Notes: generated from the sequence alone by a model not told the origin. DNA of 64,000 bases from Spirodela intermedia (GCA_902729315.2 LR746277.1:253001-317000), one strand, 5' to 3'; shown: positions 1 to 11,164, numbered from the stretch's first letter. Numbers and translations: made by a program.

Positions 1-850
1 CATTTCATTTGGCTGCCGGTCCTGCAGCCACCACAGGCTGAGGAAACATTGCCCTCTCTCCCACCTGCAAATGAGGTTGGTAAGTGTGGTGAGAAGGAAC
101 TCATTCATGGTTTGTCTATGCTTGTTTCTAGCATGGTTGTATGAATTGGCCAATTTTGATCTGGATTACCTGATTTGGGTTGGAATGTGCATACCTTTTG
201 ATGCAAAAGTGGAAATGCCCATGAATTTGTTTTTATGACAACCTAGGTAAATATTGAACACCCATTTCTTATCATACAGGAACAAAACCTAATTGATTAA
301 CTAAAAGGATGCGTATGAGGTCACTATGACTGGTGCATAAGTCATTTGTTTTTTTTTCTTAGTTTCGTTCACAGTTGATCTTCTAGTGGCGCGCCCTTCT
401 TAGATGAAAATTGTCGAATTCTGAAAGCATCGGATTTAGTGAAGAACCGAGGGACCTACGAATTGATTTGCATATTCGAGTCCTAGAATTGATGTGATTC
501 TAGTGCTCCTATTCGAGTTTCGAATTCAAGGAAGAATCACGCAGGAGATGGAGAACAGCAACCAACTCGAGAGAGTCATCGGTTTCAAAAGGAGGAACCC
601 TTGTTGGTTTTGTATGGAAGGAAAAGGAAAAGGGACTGTACCGCTCTCATAAGATCACTTAATCACAAATACCCAACACCAAGAACAGCCTTTCCATAAT
701 TTTCCCCTAAATTCTGCGAACGACCTTTTTCATCCTTTGTGTATCATTCATGTCATGTGCATCGTTCGAGAATTAAAGGTGGTGTTGTATCTTATGCACG
801 TTCTCAAGCTCTGACCTTGTGCTTTCTTTTTTTTTGTGATTTCAATGCAG
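1..850. other. Upstream of visible PhoD-like exons; no exon assigned
   Basis: No stretch here reads as the N-terminal or central part of a PhoD-like phosphatase. A consensus donor GTAAGT lies at 80-85, and positions 2-79 are open in a frame with compatible phase, but the translation does not look like the family, so I do not call an exon. The rest is AT-rich with scattered stops and behaves like a long intron ending in the acceptor at 849-850. The upstream exons of the phosphatase probably lie outside the window. Confidence 0.4.
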
Positions 851-2564
851 GTCATTTCGAATCTTTCTGCAACTACAGCTCCATTATTCCATATGGAATG
901 CTGGGGGCGCTTCCCAAAGGAGAGGAGAAGATTGTTCGAATTGATAGAGAAAAGTAATGTGAGTTAATATAACTCTCCGAAACCCACAGTTTAATTATAC
1001 ACGATAAATAATCAAATTAGCATATTTATTTATTTTTAAATATTTTTCATCTGAATGGATCATGGAAAACACGCAGAGAAGCGTAGTGTTTATAAGCGGC
1101 GACGTTCACTACGCTGAGATTACCAGATATGACTGTGCCACTGGGTACCCACTGTATGATGTGACTTCCAGTGGAATTACTCAAGGTGTGGAGAAAGTCG
1201 TGCCGTCTCTGGCTTTTCTCGTGAGACTCGCAGCGTTGGTGACACCTGCTACCGTGAGAGTTTATAACTCCAAATGTCGATACAAATCATGCACATATGG
1301 TAAATTTCCATAAATGTATATTTATTTATATATATATATCCTGTCTTAACTTACCTTAGTTTCTCTTTGACACCTGCTACCATGAGAGTTTATAACTGTC
1401 GATACAAATCATGTACATATGGAAAAAATTTATAAATGTATATTTATTTATATATATATATATAGATTTATATATTGTGTATATATATATATATATTGTT
1501 CTTCCTCGTGATCATCCTTTCTGAACTTGCTTTAGCTTCTCTTTGACACCTGCTACCATGAGAGTTTATTACTCCAAATGTCAATACAAATCATACACAT
1601 AGGGTAAATTTTTATACTTTTTAATAGATTGATTTATATAGATATCGTTCTTCGTCATGATCATCATGTCTGAACTTGCTTTAATTTCTCTTTCTCTCCC
1701 TCAAGTATTTCTTTTTCTTTTTCTTTTATTACATTTCTTCAAGATGAACAATAATTATCCCTGTTCAGGAATGCCAAATTTTGGGGCAATCGAAGTAGAC
1801 TGGGATGCCACTCCACAGACGCTGAGGCTGGAAGCAAGGGATTCAAACGGAGATCCTGTTCTCGGTGTGAGCATCCCGCTCTCTGATTTGCAGGTCAGTG
1901 CGAACTCGATCCGCCACAGGGACTGCATTCTCGAGGTTCATCTTCCATGGATTCTCAGGCGTAGACTCTCCATCCTTGTCTTCGTATCCATTGCAGGTAC
2001 ATCTCACCTTACCTAATGAAGTCACTCATAAGTGTATTTTTGTGGATCAGTTGCATGCTTCTTGGCTTTAAATTACTGTAAATATTTAGAATTTTCGTGG
2101 GTTTCCTCTTTATAAAATAATATAATATTGCGTCCATTTTCATATTCAATTTTTCTAATATAGCATGTCTCTAAAGTACTCATTTTAGGGTTGAATATTT
2201 TTTAAAAAAAATACTTAATATGTATATATTCATTTATATTTTGAATGAGTAGAGAAGAAATAATCGATCCATCATCAATTATCTACTCGATTTATTTTGT
2301 TGGCCTCTAATCCCAGAAAATGCCTAAGATGGGAGATAATCTGAGGCTTTGAGACTGCTCAGATTCTTAAACTGGGGTTTAATTCTTTCAGAACAAGATT
2401 ACCGTTTTTCCAAAAAACAAAAGAAAATTATATTTTTCTTTTTCTTTTTAATCCTTCCATCTACCCCGCCTTTTTGTGCAGTTTTTCTCATGCTGCTAAT
2501 CGTGCTCGTCTGCATAATAATCTCACTTGCCAACCGGCTTCTTCGGAAATGCAAGATCGACTGA
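851..2564 (+). CDS. PhoD-like metallophosphatase, C-terminal exons (partial gene)
   Basis: Four exons can be joined with GT-AG introns and a continuous frame: 851-958, 1077-1299, 1769-1996 and 2482-2564. They give 213 C-terminal residues. The second exon begins with the metallophosphatase motif [16 protein letters not shown], which supplies His/Asp metal ligands in the PhoD/alkaline phosphatase D superfamily. The third carries [14 protein letters not shown], typical of the plant proteins related to Arabidopsis At5g42370. The last two exons encode a C-terminal hydrophobic helix and a short basic tail ending KCKID, so the protein is probably membrane anchored with its catalytic domain on the lumenal or outer side. 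Phases agree at every junction: 0, 1 and 1. The 5' part is missing, so substrate and localisation cannot be judged. Family assignment comes from motif memory, not a search. Confidence 0.8.
1240..1625 (+). repeat. Tandem copies of an exon 3' end inside the PhoD-like intron
   Basis: The last about 60 bases of the exon ending at 1299, plus the flanking intron start, recur at about 1369-1430 and 1545-1612. Each copy begins GACACCTGCTACC. The upstream intron piece ending TTTCTCTTT precedes copies 2 and 3 and appears again near 1668-1693. Copy 2 lost the GT of the donor and a few bases. Copy 3 keeps GGTAAAT but has TAG in the exon frame. Neither can act as a normal exon. Confidence 0.8.
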
Positions 2565-3422
2565 TGAACAGAGAGGATACTTTGATTCGTCAACGCCTAG
2601 TCAAACCCATTGAGTAAGATTTCCTCAACTTCATTCCGTGATATATTTTTCATTTTTCCTATGTAAGTAACCCTAGACGTAGATTAACTGCAGAATCTAT
2701 GATTAATCCCCCCACCCCCGCAAAAAACAAAAAACCAAAACCCTCAGATGGTAGCTTGAAGTTATGGTGGACCGATGACTAATAGACGGCGGCGGCGGCG
2801 ATGGCAAGGGGGACGGTGAAGAAATAGGGAGCAGCGCCGTTGACGCCGTCTACTGAGGTGATGCCAATGACAGTGATGGGCTTAGCGACAGGAAGTCAAC
2901 AGGTCAGGTGAAGAGTTGAACTGGTCTACACGGCCGTTTGACTCTCCTCCGTGTATTGATTCCGGAGTCTCTGCCGGTCGTGGCACGGAACTTGCCGGAT
3001 TTTTATCATTAATTAATTAATGAAAAAAACTAGTTTTCCTTGGTATTATTCTTTTGGGCAACGTTTATTAATCGTGTTTAAGTCATTTATTATATATGTT
3101 CTCCATACGGAGATTATCTTGGGTGAAATAAAACAACTCGAAATTATTTTTTTTATTTTATTTTTTATTGTGTCATTAATCAACTTAAACATGTAAAATC
3201 TCTCAAGAATTTAGAAAATAAAAATTTACCCCTCTCTCGGTTCATCTTGTGGTGGCCCATTAAAAGTTATATTGACAAAATCATATTTAATTTAATTTAA
3301 TTTAATTTCAGATTTTACATCAATATTTTTAAAACCCTCTAAAGAAAATAAAGCTAATATATTCTGATTCCCCAAAAGAAAAAATGGTAGTCCCCCACCC
3401 TCTCTAACACAAAGGAAAACTT
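2565..3422. other. Intergenic region
   Basis: No gene seen. 2700-3010 is a moderately GC-rich stretch with GGC-rich triplets. 3010-3330 is AT-rich and contains TTTAA repeats near 3290-3310. The promoter of the LysM receptor gene starts after about 3420. Confidence 0.6.
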
Positions 3423-3658
3423 CTCTTTCTCTCTCTCTCTCTCTCTCTCCCTCTCTAGACATGCCGTACTTCGGGTCGCCGTACGAAGTAGAACTCAATA
3501 ATTAATATATTACTATAAATGTTAGAAGAGGACGTCTCTGCCCCCCCCCTGCGTTGACTATCTGCGGTCTATTTGGGGCTGTTGACTATGAGAAATAAGT
3601 TCTCTTTCTCTATCTAAACTTCCCTGCCCTTCTCCCGCTGCGGCAGCGGAGCGCGTAG
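3423..3658 (+). promoter_or_regulatory. LysM receptor kinase promoter with CT tract and two W-boxes
   Basis: A CT microsatellite at 3423-3453 is followed by two WRKY-type W-box cores, TTGACT at 3554-3559 and 3582-3587. A degenerate TATA-like element, TATCTAAA, lies at 3611-3618, about 40 bases before the ATG. The same order of elements is found at 7095-7310, where the TATA box is perfect (TATATAAA). W-boxes fit a pattern-recognition receptor induced by defence signals. That link is inference. Confidence 0.5.
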
Positions 3659-5641
3659 ATGGCGCCTGCCGATCCTCCTCCTCCTTCCCTCCTCCGCCTC
3701 CGCCCCTTTCTGTTCGTCGTCGTCCTCCTTCTCTTCCTCCTCCCAATCACCGCCCACGCCCGGCAGCTCTACGTCAACAACAAGCAGCTCGACTGCTACG
3801 CCACCAACGACTTCTCCACCCTCGGCTACTCCTGCGCCGCCGCCGATGTCGCCGCCGCCGGCCCCAATTCCTGCAACTCCTACCTCACCTTCCGCTCCCA
3901 GACCAACTATCAGACCCCCGCGGCCATCGCCCGCCTCCTTCGCAGCGATTCCGCCGCCATCGCCCGCATCAACGGCGTCGCCGACGCCGACCCGATCCCA
4001 CTGAACTCTCTCGTCATTGTCCCCGTCGACTGCTCCTGTACGGGCGGCAAGTTCTACCAGTCCAACACCAGCTATGTCATGAAGAACAACCGCGAGACTT
4101 ACCTCACCATCGCCAACGACACCTACCAGGGTTTGAGCACCTGCCAGGCCCTCATGGCCCAGAATCCTGACCACGATAGCCGGCGTCTCGTCGTGAATCT
4201 GGAGCTGGTGGTTCCTCTGCGCTGCGCCTGCCCCAGCTTGAACCAGAGCGCCGCCGGAGCTAAGTACCTGTTGAGCTACCTGGTCACCTGGGGTGACACA
4301 ATTGGGGACATCGCCGCTAAATTCGACGCCACAAAGCAGGTGGTGCTCGACGCCAATAACCTGAATACCTCTGATACTATTTTCCCCTTCACCACCATCT
4401 TGGTCCCGTTGAAGACGGAGCCCACCAAACTGGAGGTGATTCCTTCCCCACCGCCTCCCCCGGTGGCCGAGAGTCCAGCCGGCGGAGAAGGAGAAGGAGA
4501 AGGTGGGTCTGGTAAGAGGCCGATCATCGTCGGAGTCGGAGTCGGTGCTGCGGTGTTGGTCCTCCTTTCCGGGTTCCTCGCCGTCTGGTTCGTCTCTCAC
4601 CGGCGGCGCCGCCGGAGATTCTACCAGGAAGAGGAAGGTGGAAAGAGCCTGTCGAAGTCGTCGCCGCCGCCCCATCAGAAGATGCTCGATTCGCTGACGG
4701 TGTACGCCTTCGAGGATCTGGAAAAGGCGACCGGATCCTTCTCCGAGGAGCGGCGGATCAAGGGGTCCGTCTACCACGCCATTATCAACGGGGACAGCGC
4801 CGCCGTGAAGAGGGTCAAGGGGGACGTATCGAGCGAGATCAACATCCTGAAGCAGGTCAACCACTCCAACGTGATCAGGCTCTCCGGGTTCTGCCACAAC
4901 GAGGGGAGCACCTACCTCGTCTACGAATTCGCAGAGAAGGGCTCGCTCGCCGACTGGATCCACAGCGCCGCCGCCCAGAAGGAGCTGAGCGCCGGCGATC
5001 ACCTGGACTGGACGAGGAGAGTGGGGATCGCCTGCGAAATCGCCGACGGGTTGAACTATCTCCACAACTGCACTAGCCCGCCATACATCCATAAGGACCT
5101 GAAGAGCAGCAACATTCTACTGGACGGCGAGTTCACAGCGAAGGTGGGCAACTTCGGCCTTGCCCGGCCGGCGGCGGAGGAAGACGGCGCCAGCGCGCAG
5201 CTGACGAGACACGTCATGGGCACGCAGGGATACATGGCCCCCGAGTACCTCGACCATGGGCTCGTCTCCCCGAAGCTCGACGTCTTCGCCTTCGGAGTGG
5301 TCCTCCTGGAGCTCCTGTCCGGCAGGGAGGCCGTCTATCCTGATTCCGCCGGAGAGGGAAAGAGAGACTGCTTGCTGTCGGCGGCCGTCGCCGGTGTCCT
5401 CAGCGGAGAAGACGTGAGAGAGAAGCTGAAGAATTTCATGGATCCTCGTCTGCAGCAGGAGTACCCCTTCAGCATCGCCTTCGCCATGGCTCAGCTCGCC
5501 ATGCGCTGCGTGGCGGAGGACCCCAACTCTCGCCCAAACTCCGGGGATCTCCTAGTGGCGTTGTCTGCAATCCACCGCAGTTCCCTGGACTGGGATCCGT
5601 CGAACCTGTCCCACTCCGGCTCCATCTCCGATGACTTCTGA
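3659..5641 (+). CDS. LYK4: LysM receptor-like kinase, LYK4/LYK5 type (probable pseudokinase)
   Basis: Intronless, 660 aa. Residues 1-35 form a signal peptide. The ectodomain (36-260) has the two CxC pairs of plant LysM receptors (125-127 and 189-191) around three LysM units. The third (about 203-250) reads YLVTWGDTIGDIAAKFDAT. A Pro/Gly linker leads to a transmembrane helix (about 288-311) followed by a basic stop-transfer run. The kinase-like domain covers about 347-640. Lys384 in AAVKRVK and Asp480 in HKDLKSSN remain, but the glycine-rich loop is degenerate (RRIKGSVYHAI) and the DFG motif is NFG (498-500). This pattern matches the non-catalytic LYK4/LYK5 group, which in Arabidopsis binds chitin and signals with CERK1 at the plasma membrane. 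NFR5/LYR relatives are possible. A partial duplicate lies 3.6 kb downstream. Confidence 0.92.
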   Translation: MAPADPPPPSLLRLRPFLFVVVLLLFLLPITAHARQLYVNNKQLDCYATNDFSTLGYSCAAADVAAAGPNSCNSYLTFRSQTNYQTPAAIARLLRSDSAAIARINGVADADPIPLNSLVIVPVDCSCTGGKFYQSNTSYVMKNNRETYLTIANDTYQGLSTCQALMAQNPDHDSRRLVVNLELVVPLRCACPSLNQSAAGAKYLLSYLVTWGDTIGDIAAKFDATKQVVLDANNLNTSDTIFPFTTILVPLKTEPTKLEVIPSPPPPPVAESPAGGEGEGEGGSGKRPIIVGVGVGAAVLVLLSGFLAVWFVSHRRRRRRFYQEEEGGKSLSKSSPPPHQKMLDSLTVYAFEDLEKATGSFSEERRIKGSVYHAIINGDSAAVKRVKGDVSSEINILKQVNHSNVIRLSGFCHNEGSTYLVYEFAEKGSLADWIHSAAAQKELSAGDHLDWTRRVGIACEIADGLNYLHNCTSPPYIHKDLKSSNILLDGEFTAKVGNFGLARPAAEEDGASAQLTRHVMGTQGYMAPEYLDHGLVSPKLDVFAFGVVLLELLSGREAVYPDSAGEGKRDCLLSAAVAGVLSGEDVREKLKNFMDPRLQQEYPFSIAFAMAQLAMRCVAEDPNSRPNSGDLLVALSAIHRSSLDWDPSNLSHSGSISDDF

Positions 5642-6000
5642 GCCTCTGCGAGATCAGGATCATAAAAAGAGGAACCCATGCTTGATGCAATCGCACAAGC
5701 TTTCTGTATAATTATGATCTTCTGTAATGGCCAGGCCAGGCTATGTCGGAATAATGTGCAGACGAATGCGCATAACGTTATCTAGAAAACATGCCACACA
5801 GAGTTTGCATAAAAAATCCGAGATTTCCATGGATAAAGCAGCAGGATCACAGAGAGTCAAAGCCTGTGCATCATCATCCAGAGGGCGGTCCGAGATGGAT
5901 CCCAGTTAAGGGTGGTTTTAGTGTTTACTCTCTCAATATCTCATCTAGTCAACTAAATAATAGTTGGTTTAGGGTTCTTGATGAGCAATTGAGTGCTGGA
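5642..6000. other. 3' flank of the LysM receptor gene
   Basis: The AT-richer sequence directly after the stop is probably 3' UTR. No perfect AATAAA was found, but ATAAAAAG occurs near 5662. I see no gene in 5700-5990. Confidence 0.5.
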
Positions 6001-6780
6001 AATTTCAGTGATAGGCAGGCATATTACAGTAACATCACTGCAGGAAGGAAGGGCAAATTTCAGTGATGCTTGGTGGAACCGAGGCTTCCATTTTTATCCA
6101 ACCATTTTCTTTCTCTAATGATATCTTGAGCTCATATTTTTTTTCTCTGCCGCAATTAGAAAGCAGTCCGGGGAGGACCCTTATTTTCAGTCTGCTTTTT
6201 CTCTGTGACAACATCCTGTTCTTGAATTCACGATTAAGCATTACTCTGCTCCTCATCTTCATCTTCTTCGTTCCTTCTCCTCCTCCTCATGATAGCATCG
6301 AAGTCAGCTCGTTGACGCAGAAACCCATCTCGCAGTTGTGTTTCTGCAACTGCGAAGATGATCTAGCGCTGTTCTTAGAACAGTGTTATGAGCTCATAGT
6401 CAACCGAAAGATGATCACTAGTTTACATATGGTGACGTACAGCATGCCATTTTTTTTTCAGTTTCAAATTCTATCCCCTGTTGGAACTTGCAAATACTTT
6501 ACAAGAAGCTCTTGACATGAGAGGAGTTCATATTCTCCTGCCTCGTTTTGTCAGAGATTCCTGTAAAATGTTTGAGTCTGGAATTAAACCCTTTTGCTGC
6601 CCATCTCCATACTTGCTTGCCTAGACGAGTAGCAAGATGAGCTATGACCATTAGAACATCCCTGCAGCTTGATGGGTGGTTTGTCTGAGGTGGGTTGGCA
6701 GACAGAGGCTGATCTCAGCTCCGAATTTAACATCACCCAGTGGAACAGACAATGTTCCTCGAGGATCAATCTCCTTGTTT
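6000..6780. repeat. Repeat block A (sister of 11165-11860)
   Basis: This block aligns, in the same orientation, with 11165-11860. Shared landmarks are GCTTGGTGGAACC (6068 and 11229), GATATCTTGAGCTCAT and TTCTTAGAACA. It is GC-richer than block B. Short minus-strand open frames exist here but I recognise no protein. It may be part of the same retroelement family as the decayed gypsy element downstream. That is inference. Confidence 0.6.
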
Positions 6781-7090
6781 CTCCCAGTTATTTGATCGCA
6801 AATCTGACTCCCTTGTCTAATACCTTCTTCCATGCCCATCTGCCTAGTTTAATTAGGGTTCGTATCATTCCCATGACTGGAAGCTCCCCAGGGAGCCCAC
6901 GAATCCTCTTATTTCCTCTACAGCTACGCGTTGACCACATCAGGTTAATGTTAGAGGTCCTTGAGCAACCAGATTTGCGGTCTATTGAGAGAAGACTAGA
7001 GCATTGAGTGTGAGGTGCAAACCCTAATATTCTGTCATTAGTTTCATCAAATACAGAAAAAAAGCCTACAAAATGAAAATAAATGAAAGT
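6781..7090. other. Intergenic, no recognisable gene
   Basis: Continuation of the sequence next to block A. Nothing supported beyond a CT microsatellite at 7097-7122 that begins the duplicated promoter. Confidence 0.5.
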
Positions 7091-7094
7091 TGTA

Positions 7095-7318
7095 GTCTCT
7101 CTCTCTCTCTCTCTCTCTCTAGACCTGCCGTACTTCAGCCGCCGTAGGAAGTAGAACTGGAGAATTAACGTACTACATTAAATGGTAGAAGAGGAAGATT
7201 CCCACTCCCCCCGCGTTGACTTCTCTGCCGTCCATTTGGGACTTGACTACGAGAGAGAAATTCTTCTCTCTATATAAACCTCCCTGCCATTCTCCAGCTG
7301 CGGCAGAGGAGCGCGTAC
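7095..7318 (+). promoter_or_regulatory. Duplicated LysM receptor promoter
   Basis: Same layout as 3423-3658: CT tract, W-box cores TTGACT at 7216-7221 and 7243-7248, then a perfect TATATAAA at 7271-7278. The sequence equivalent to the ATG of the intact gene is deleted: GCGCGTAGATGGCGCCTG of copy 1 is only GCGCGTACCC here. The first ATG after the TATA box (about 7432) is out of frame. Confidence 0.6.
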
Positions 7319-8094
7319 CCTCCGATCCTCCTCCTTCTCTCCTCCGCCTCCGCCCCTCTCTGTTTGTCCTCCTCCTCTTTCTCCTCCCCATCGCCGCCCA
7401 CGCCCGGCAACTCTACATCAACAACAAACATTATGACTGCTACGCCACCAACGACTCCTCCACCCTCGGCTACTCCTGCGCCGCCGCCGATGTCGCCGCC
7501 GCCGGCCCCAATTCCTGCAACTCCTACCTCACCTTCCGCTCCCAGACCAACTATCAGACCCCCGCGGCCATCGCCCGCCTCCTTCGCAGCGATTCCGCCG
7601 CCATCGCCCGCATCAACGGCGTCGCCGACGCCGACCCGATCCCACTGAAGTCTCTCGTCCTCGTCCCCGTCGACTGCTCCTGCACCGGCGGCAAGTTCTA
7701 CCAGTCCAACACCAGCTATGTCATCAAAAACAAGGGCGAGACTTACTTCATCATTGCCAACGACACCTACCAGGGTTTGAGCACCTGCCAGGCCCTCATG
7801 GCCCAGAATCCTGACTACATGGACTGGAAGAACTTCGTGAATCTGGAGCTGGTGGTTCCTATGCGCTGCGCCTGCCCCAGCTGGAACCAGAGCGCCGCCG
7901 GAGCTAAATACCTGCTGAGCTACCTGGTCACCTGGGGTGACACAATTGGGGACATCGCCACTAAATTCGACGCCACAAAGCAGGCGGTGCTCGACGCCAA
8001 TAACCTGAATACCTCTGATACTATTTTCCCCTTCACCACCATCTTGGTCCCGTTGAAGACGGAGCCCACTAAATTAGAGGTGATAAGTAAGTGA
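7319..8094 (+). pseudogene. Truncated LysM ectodomain duplicate, no start codon, no kinase
   Basis: An open frame of about 258 codons is nearly identical to residues 1-260 of the intact LysM receptor: signal-peptide-like LFVLLLFLLPIAAHA, both CxC pairs and all three LysM units. It ends in TGA at 8092-8094, where similarity to copy 1 stops just before the Pro-rich linker. There is no transmembrane helix or kinase. The initiator ATG is deleted and no in-frame ATG precedes the mature region. The nearest upstream in-frame near-cognate is a TTG before the TATA box. A perfect donor sequence GTAAGT overlaps the stop (8087-8092), so splicing to a downstream exon is conceivable but unproven. No stops interrupt the frame and most differences are coding (for example NKQLDC to NKHYDC), so it is young, or was functional until recently. 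Pseudogene is the safest call. A secreted LysM protein is the alternative. Confidence 0.75.
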
Positions 8095-8680
8095 AGAGGA
8101 ACTTGCAACCAATATGAACTGTAATTGACTTGGCCATGTGAACAGAGTGGCAAACACGGATGAGTAGAGGGGAGCCCGAGGGACCCCTTCTCCTTTCTCC
8201 TCACATAGTTTCTGACTCAAAGCTTCCTCCTCCCATCATGTCTGGCGAGGGCTGATCTTTATTCGTGCATCGTTCTCTTCTGGGCTTCTCTTCCCCGATC
8301 ATCTCTGAGTCGACTCAATGGCCCAACCTTCTCTGTGCCCCGTCACCCAGCTCCAGTCTGGGCAGTCCGACCATATCTGCTCCTAGGGCTTCTCTGTGCT
8401 GCTGTAAGTGACCAGGCCCATCTTCCTCAGTCCCACCGTTAGAGTCGTTGGTCTAGATTAGTGGGGATTGCATTCCATGTGGGTGGGTGAAGGCTTGAGG
8501 CTAATGCTTCAACAATACTCCCCCTTTAAGAGTTTCACCATGTTTTCAAGGCAAAAATTAGGAAATTAGTGTTGGATGGCTCAAGCTGACTCCCATGTCG
8601 CATCTGTCGCATCTGTCGCATCTGCCTGTGGTAGATCTTACCCTTATATTAATATTTCCGGCCTAGAAGGTCTTCATCTA
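8095..8680. other. Region between truncated LysM copy and gypsy relic
   Basis: No gene recognised. A short direct repeat of CGCATCTGT occurs three times near 8597-8625. The sequence becomes AT-rich toward the retroelement remains. Confidence 0.4.
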
Positions 8681-11000
8681 CTTGTACTGGGCCAATTGGC
8701 TATGGGGGTCAAAAGTGACGGCCTGCTTGAGTTGTGAGATGTGGAGGACAAGATGAATTTGGGTGTGGGCAGAAGATATAGATTGTGGTAGATTACTAGC
8801 TCAATGCGGCTGACACCTTAAAAGGCCGAAAAAATATGGTGCCAACTTTTCGTAAGACCATAAAGCATGAGATGTCTGCCTATAAGACCAAAGATGAAGG
8901 TAGACCAAATCTCTTTCTTTGAATTTGAGCTCTCTTCATTAGCAATCTATGTAGCTCTTCATCTGAGCTTGAGATTGAACTAGGTATTGTTTTAGTTGAG
9001 ACAAGGTTACATCTTGTTCCTACAAAGATCATTCAAGTTCCCCACTATTACCAAAGGAGGATGGGAGAATCACAGCCATAGATGATTTAGAATGTTGTCA
9101 TTCTTGCCGAGCTGTTGTAATTGGTGTTAAACTAGAATTCAGCTTGATGTAGCCACTTATTCTATAGGTGAAGGTGATCTCTAGCAAAACAATGGAGATT
9201 CATTTCTAATCCTCTATTCACCACTTACAATTGTTCATGAATCTGAGGGTGATATGAATTGGTCCATCAAAATACCGTCTCTTAAAGTCAGAATAACTCT
9301 CGCTTCAAGTTGTTCATAAATATGCAATCACAACCGAAAATGATGGATTTTAAAAGCCCCTATAGCTGAACAATTTCTTAAATAAAAACATCTACAATCT
9401 CTTGAGCAAATAATAGATGACAAAAGGGAAAGAAGTAGATGTATTTGCTTAGACGATCAACAACAATGATTGCATTCGTTCCACTGGAATTGAGTAACCT
9501 TTTGATAAAATTCATGATCATATCTTCTCAAATACACTCAATAATCAGAAGTGGTTGAAGGAGTCCCAATCAGAGAGAAAGCTTTGGTTTTTTTTGTTTT
9601 CACAAATTGAACAGGTCCCACATATTTATGCACATAACTTTTTATTCCCAACCACCACCAAACATTTCAAGCCGGCCTTAGCTATGTCCAGAGAAAATCC
9701 AAGTGCCCCCCTATTATTGAGCTATCAAATTCCCTCAACAAGTTCAGAATGAATTTTGACCATATTGAGATCATCAACCGACCTCTATAAAATAGGTGGT
9801 TTTTGGTGAGCTAAATAAGTGCCACCACTTCTCTAGATGATGAGGAAGCATGTTGACGATTTTATGGAATTGAGGATCAACTTGATTCTCTTGAAAATTT
9901 TGATCAAAACCGAGTAGTTCAAGATAAAGTTTGTTATTTTTTGTAAAATTAGTCTAATTCTCGAGACAAGACCACCATATTTTTTAGCCTCAACTTAAAC
10001 TTGATGTTGAAGTTGAAGTTAATAATCTTCAAAAGTCACCTTTGATAGTCTAGTAAAACTTATCATTATTTGAAAATATACTTCATGCCTTTGATTTATA
10101 TATATGATAGATTTTCACCCTAAGAATTTGCGTTTCCGCTTTAATAAGCTCATACGATCACCATTAGTTATTCCTCATGATTTGAAATCATTTTTTATTT
10201 TCAATTTGCTAAGGGTAAATAGGACATGAGGAAAATAAGGTATAGACTTTCACTATTATATGAGGACACTAGTCACTCCACAGTCAAAAGCATGTACTTA
10301 CAATTCAAAAGTTGATGAAAAATTAGGAGGATAATATTGAGACCATTGTTAAGATATCTTGAGCTATTTAAATGCTTATTCTAGTTTAAAATTATAATTG
10401 AATGCATCCTTATTTAGTTGTTGAGTTAGGGCCCAAGTTGTGTTTTAGTATCCCTTCATGAAACATAGATAGTACATCGTAAGACCAAGAAATTTTCAGT
10501 TACAAAGGCAGGTTGGTGATAGCCATTGCATGAAAACTATGATCTTTTATAGATCCACCATGACTCTTTCAACGAAAGTTAAATGTACTGTATAAGAAAT
10601 TTGAGACTATCCAAAAGCAAACTTCTTTGGATTAATATGAAATTAATGTTCCTATAAAATTTGGAACACTTGGGACAAATGATTGTCATGGTCGTCAAAA
10701 AATCTCAAGACAAACCAATAGAAACATTTAAAAAAAAAACTTGATAAAAATCAAGACATAAAATGTTGTTAATGTATTTGTGAGTCTGAAAGGTATTACG
10801 AAAAATTTCTAATGGCATTTGTAAGCCCTAAATTTTATTTTAAGAATGTCATCTATGCAAACTCCATATTTGGTGATAATTGGATCCCAAGTCTAATATT
10901 GAAAAGATCTAAGCTCTTTGAAATTTATCCATAAAATGTTCAACAAGTAGAATGAGAAATGTATTAGGAATTGTAACTTTGTGGAGCATATAGTAGTCAA
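8680..11000 (-). mobile_element. Decayed Ty3-gypsy retrotransposon pol remains
   Basis: Read on the minus strand, 8685-8900 gives the integrase C-terminal signature HTQIHLVLHISQLKQAV. 9390-9500 gives the integrase core VVDRLSKYIYFFPF. 9560-9640 gives a CxxC zinc-binding remnant ICGTCSICEN. Pieces are in the order expected for a minus-strand element, with many stops and indels. 9650-11000 probably holds RNase H and reverse transcriptase remains but is too mutated for me to assign. I could not find LTRs. AT-rich composition fits old, methylated heterochromatic DNA. Confidence 0.82.
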
Positions 11001-11164
11001 CACAAAATTACCATAATCTATCCCTTTTGGTTGAGAAGGCCCAAGCTAGAGAACAAGCTATGCAATTGATAAATGACTCTTGTGGATAACATTTCACCCA
11101 CCTATTTTTTTAATTCAATTTTCTAAAAATAGGGGTACATGAAAAGTCATGTTTGGACAAGTTT

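Noticed and set aside
1-79. A PhoD-like exon ending at the GTAAGT donor
   Set aside because: None of the three frames resembles the family, although one has a matching phase.
3614-5092. A 492-codon minus-strand frame opposite the LysM receptor gene
   Set aside because: It is an antisense shadow of a GC-rich coding sequence, with Gly/Val/Asp-rich text and no domain.
7216-7318. Extended N terminus for the truncated LysM copy starting at 7216
   Set aside because: The codon is TTG and lies upstream of the TATA box at 7271, so it would not be in the transcript.
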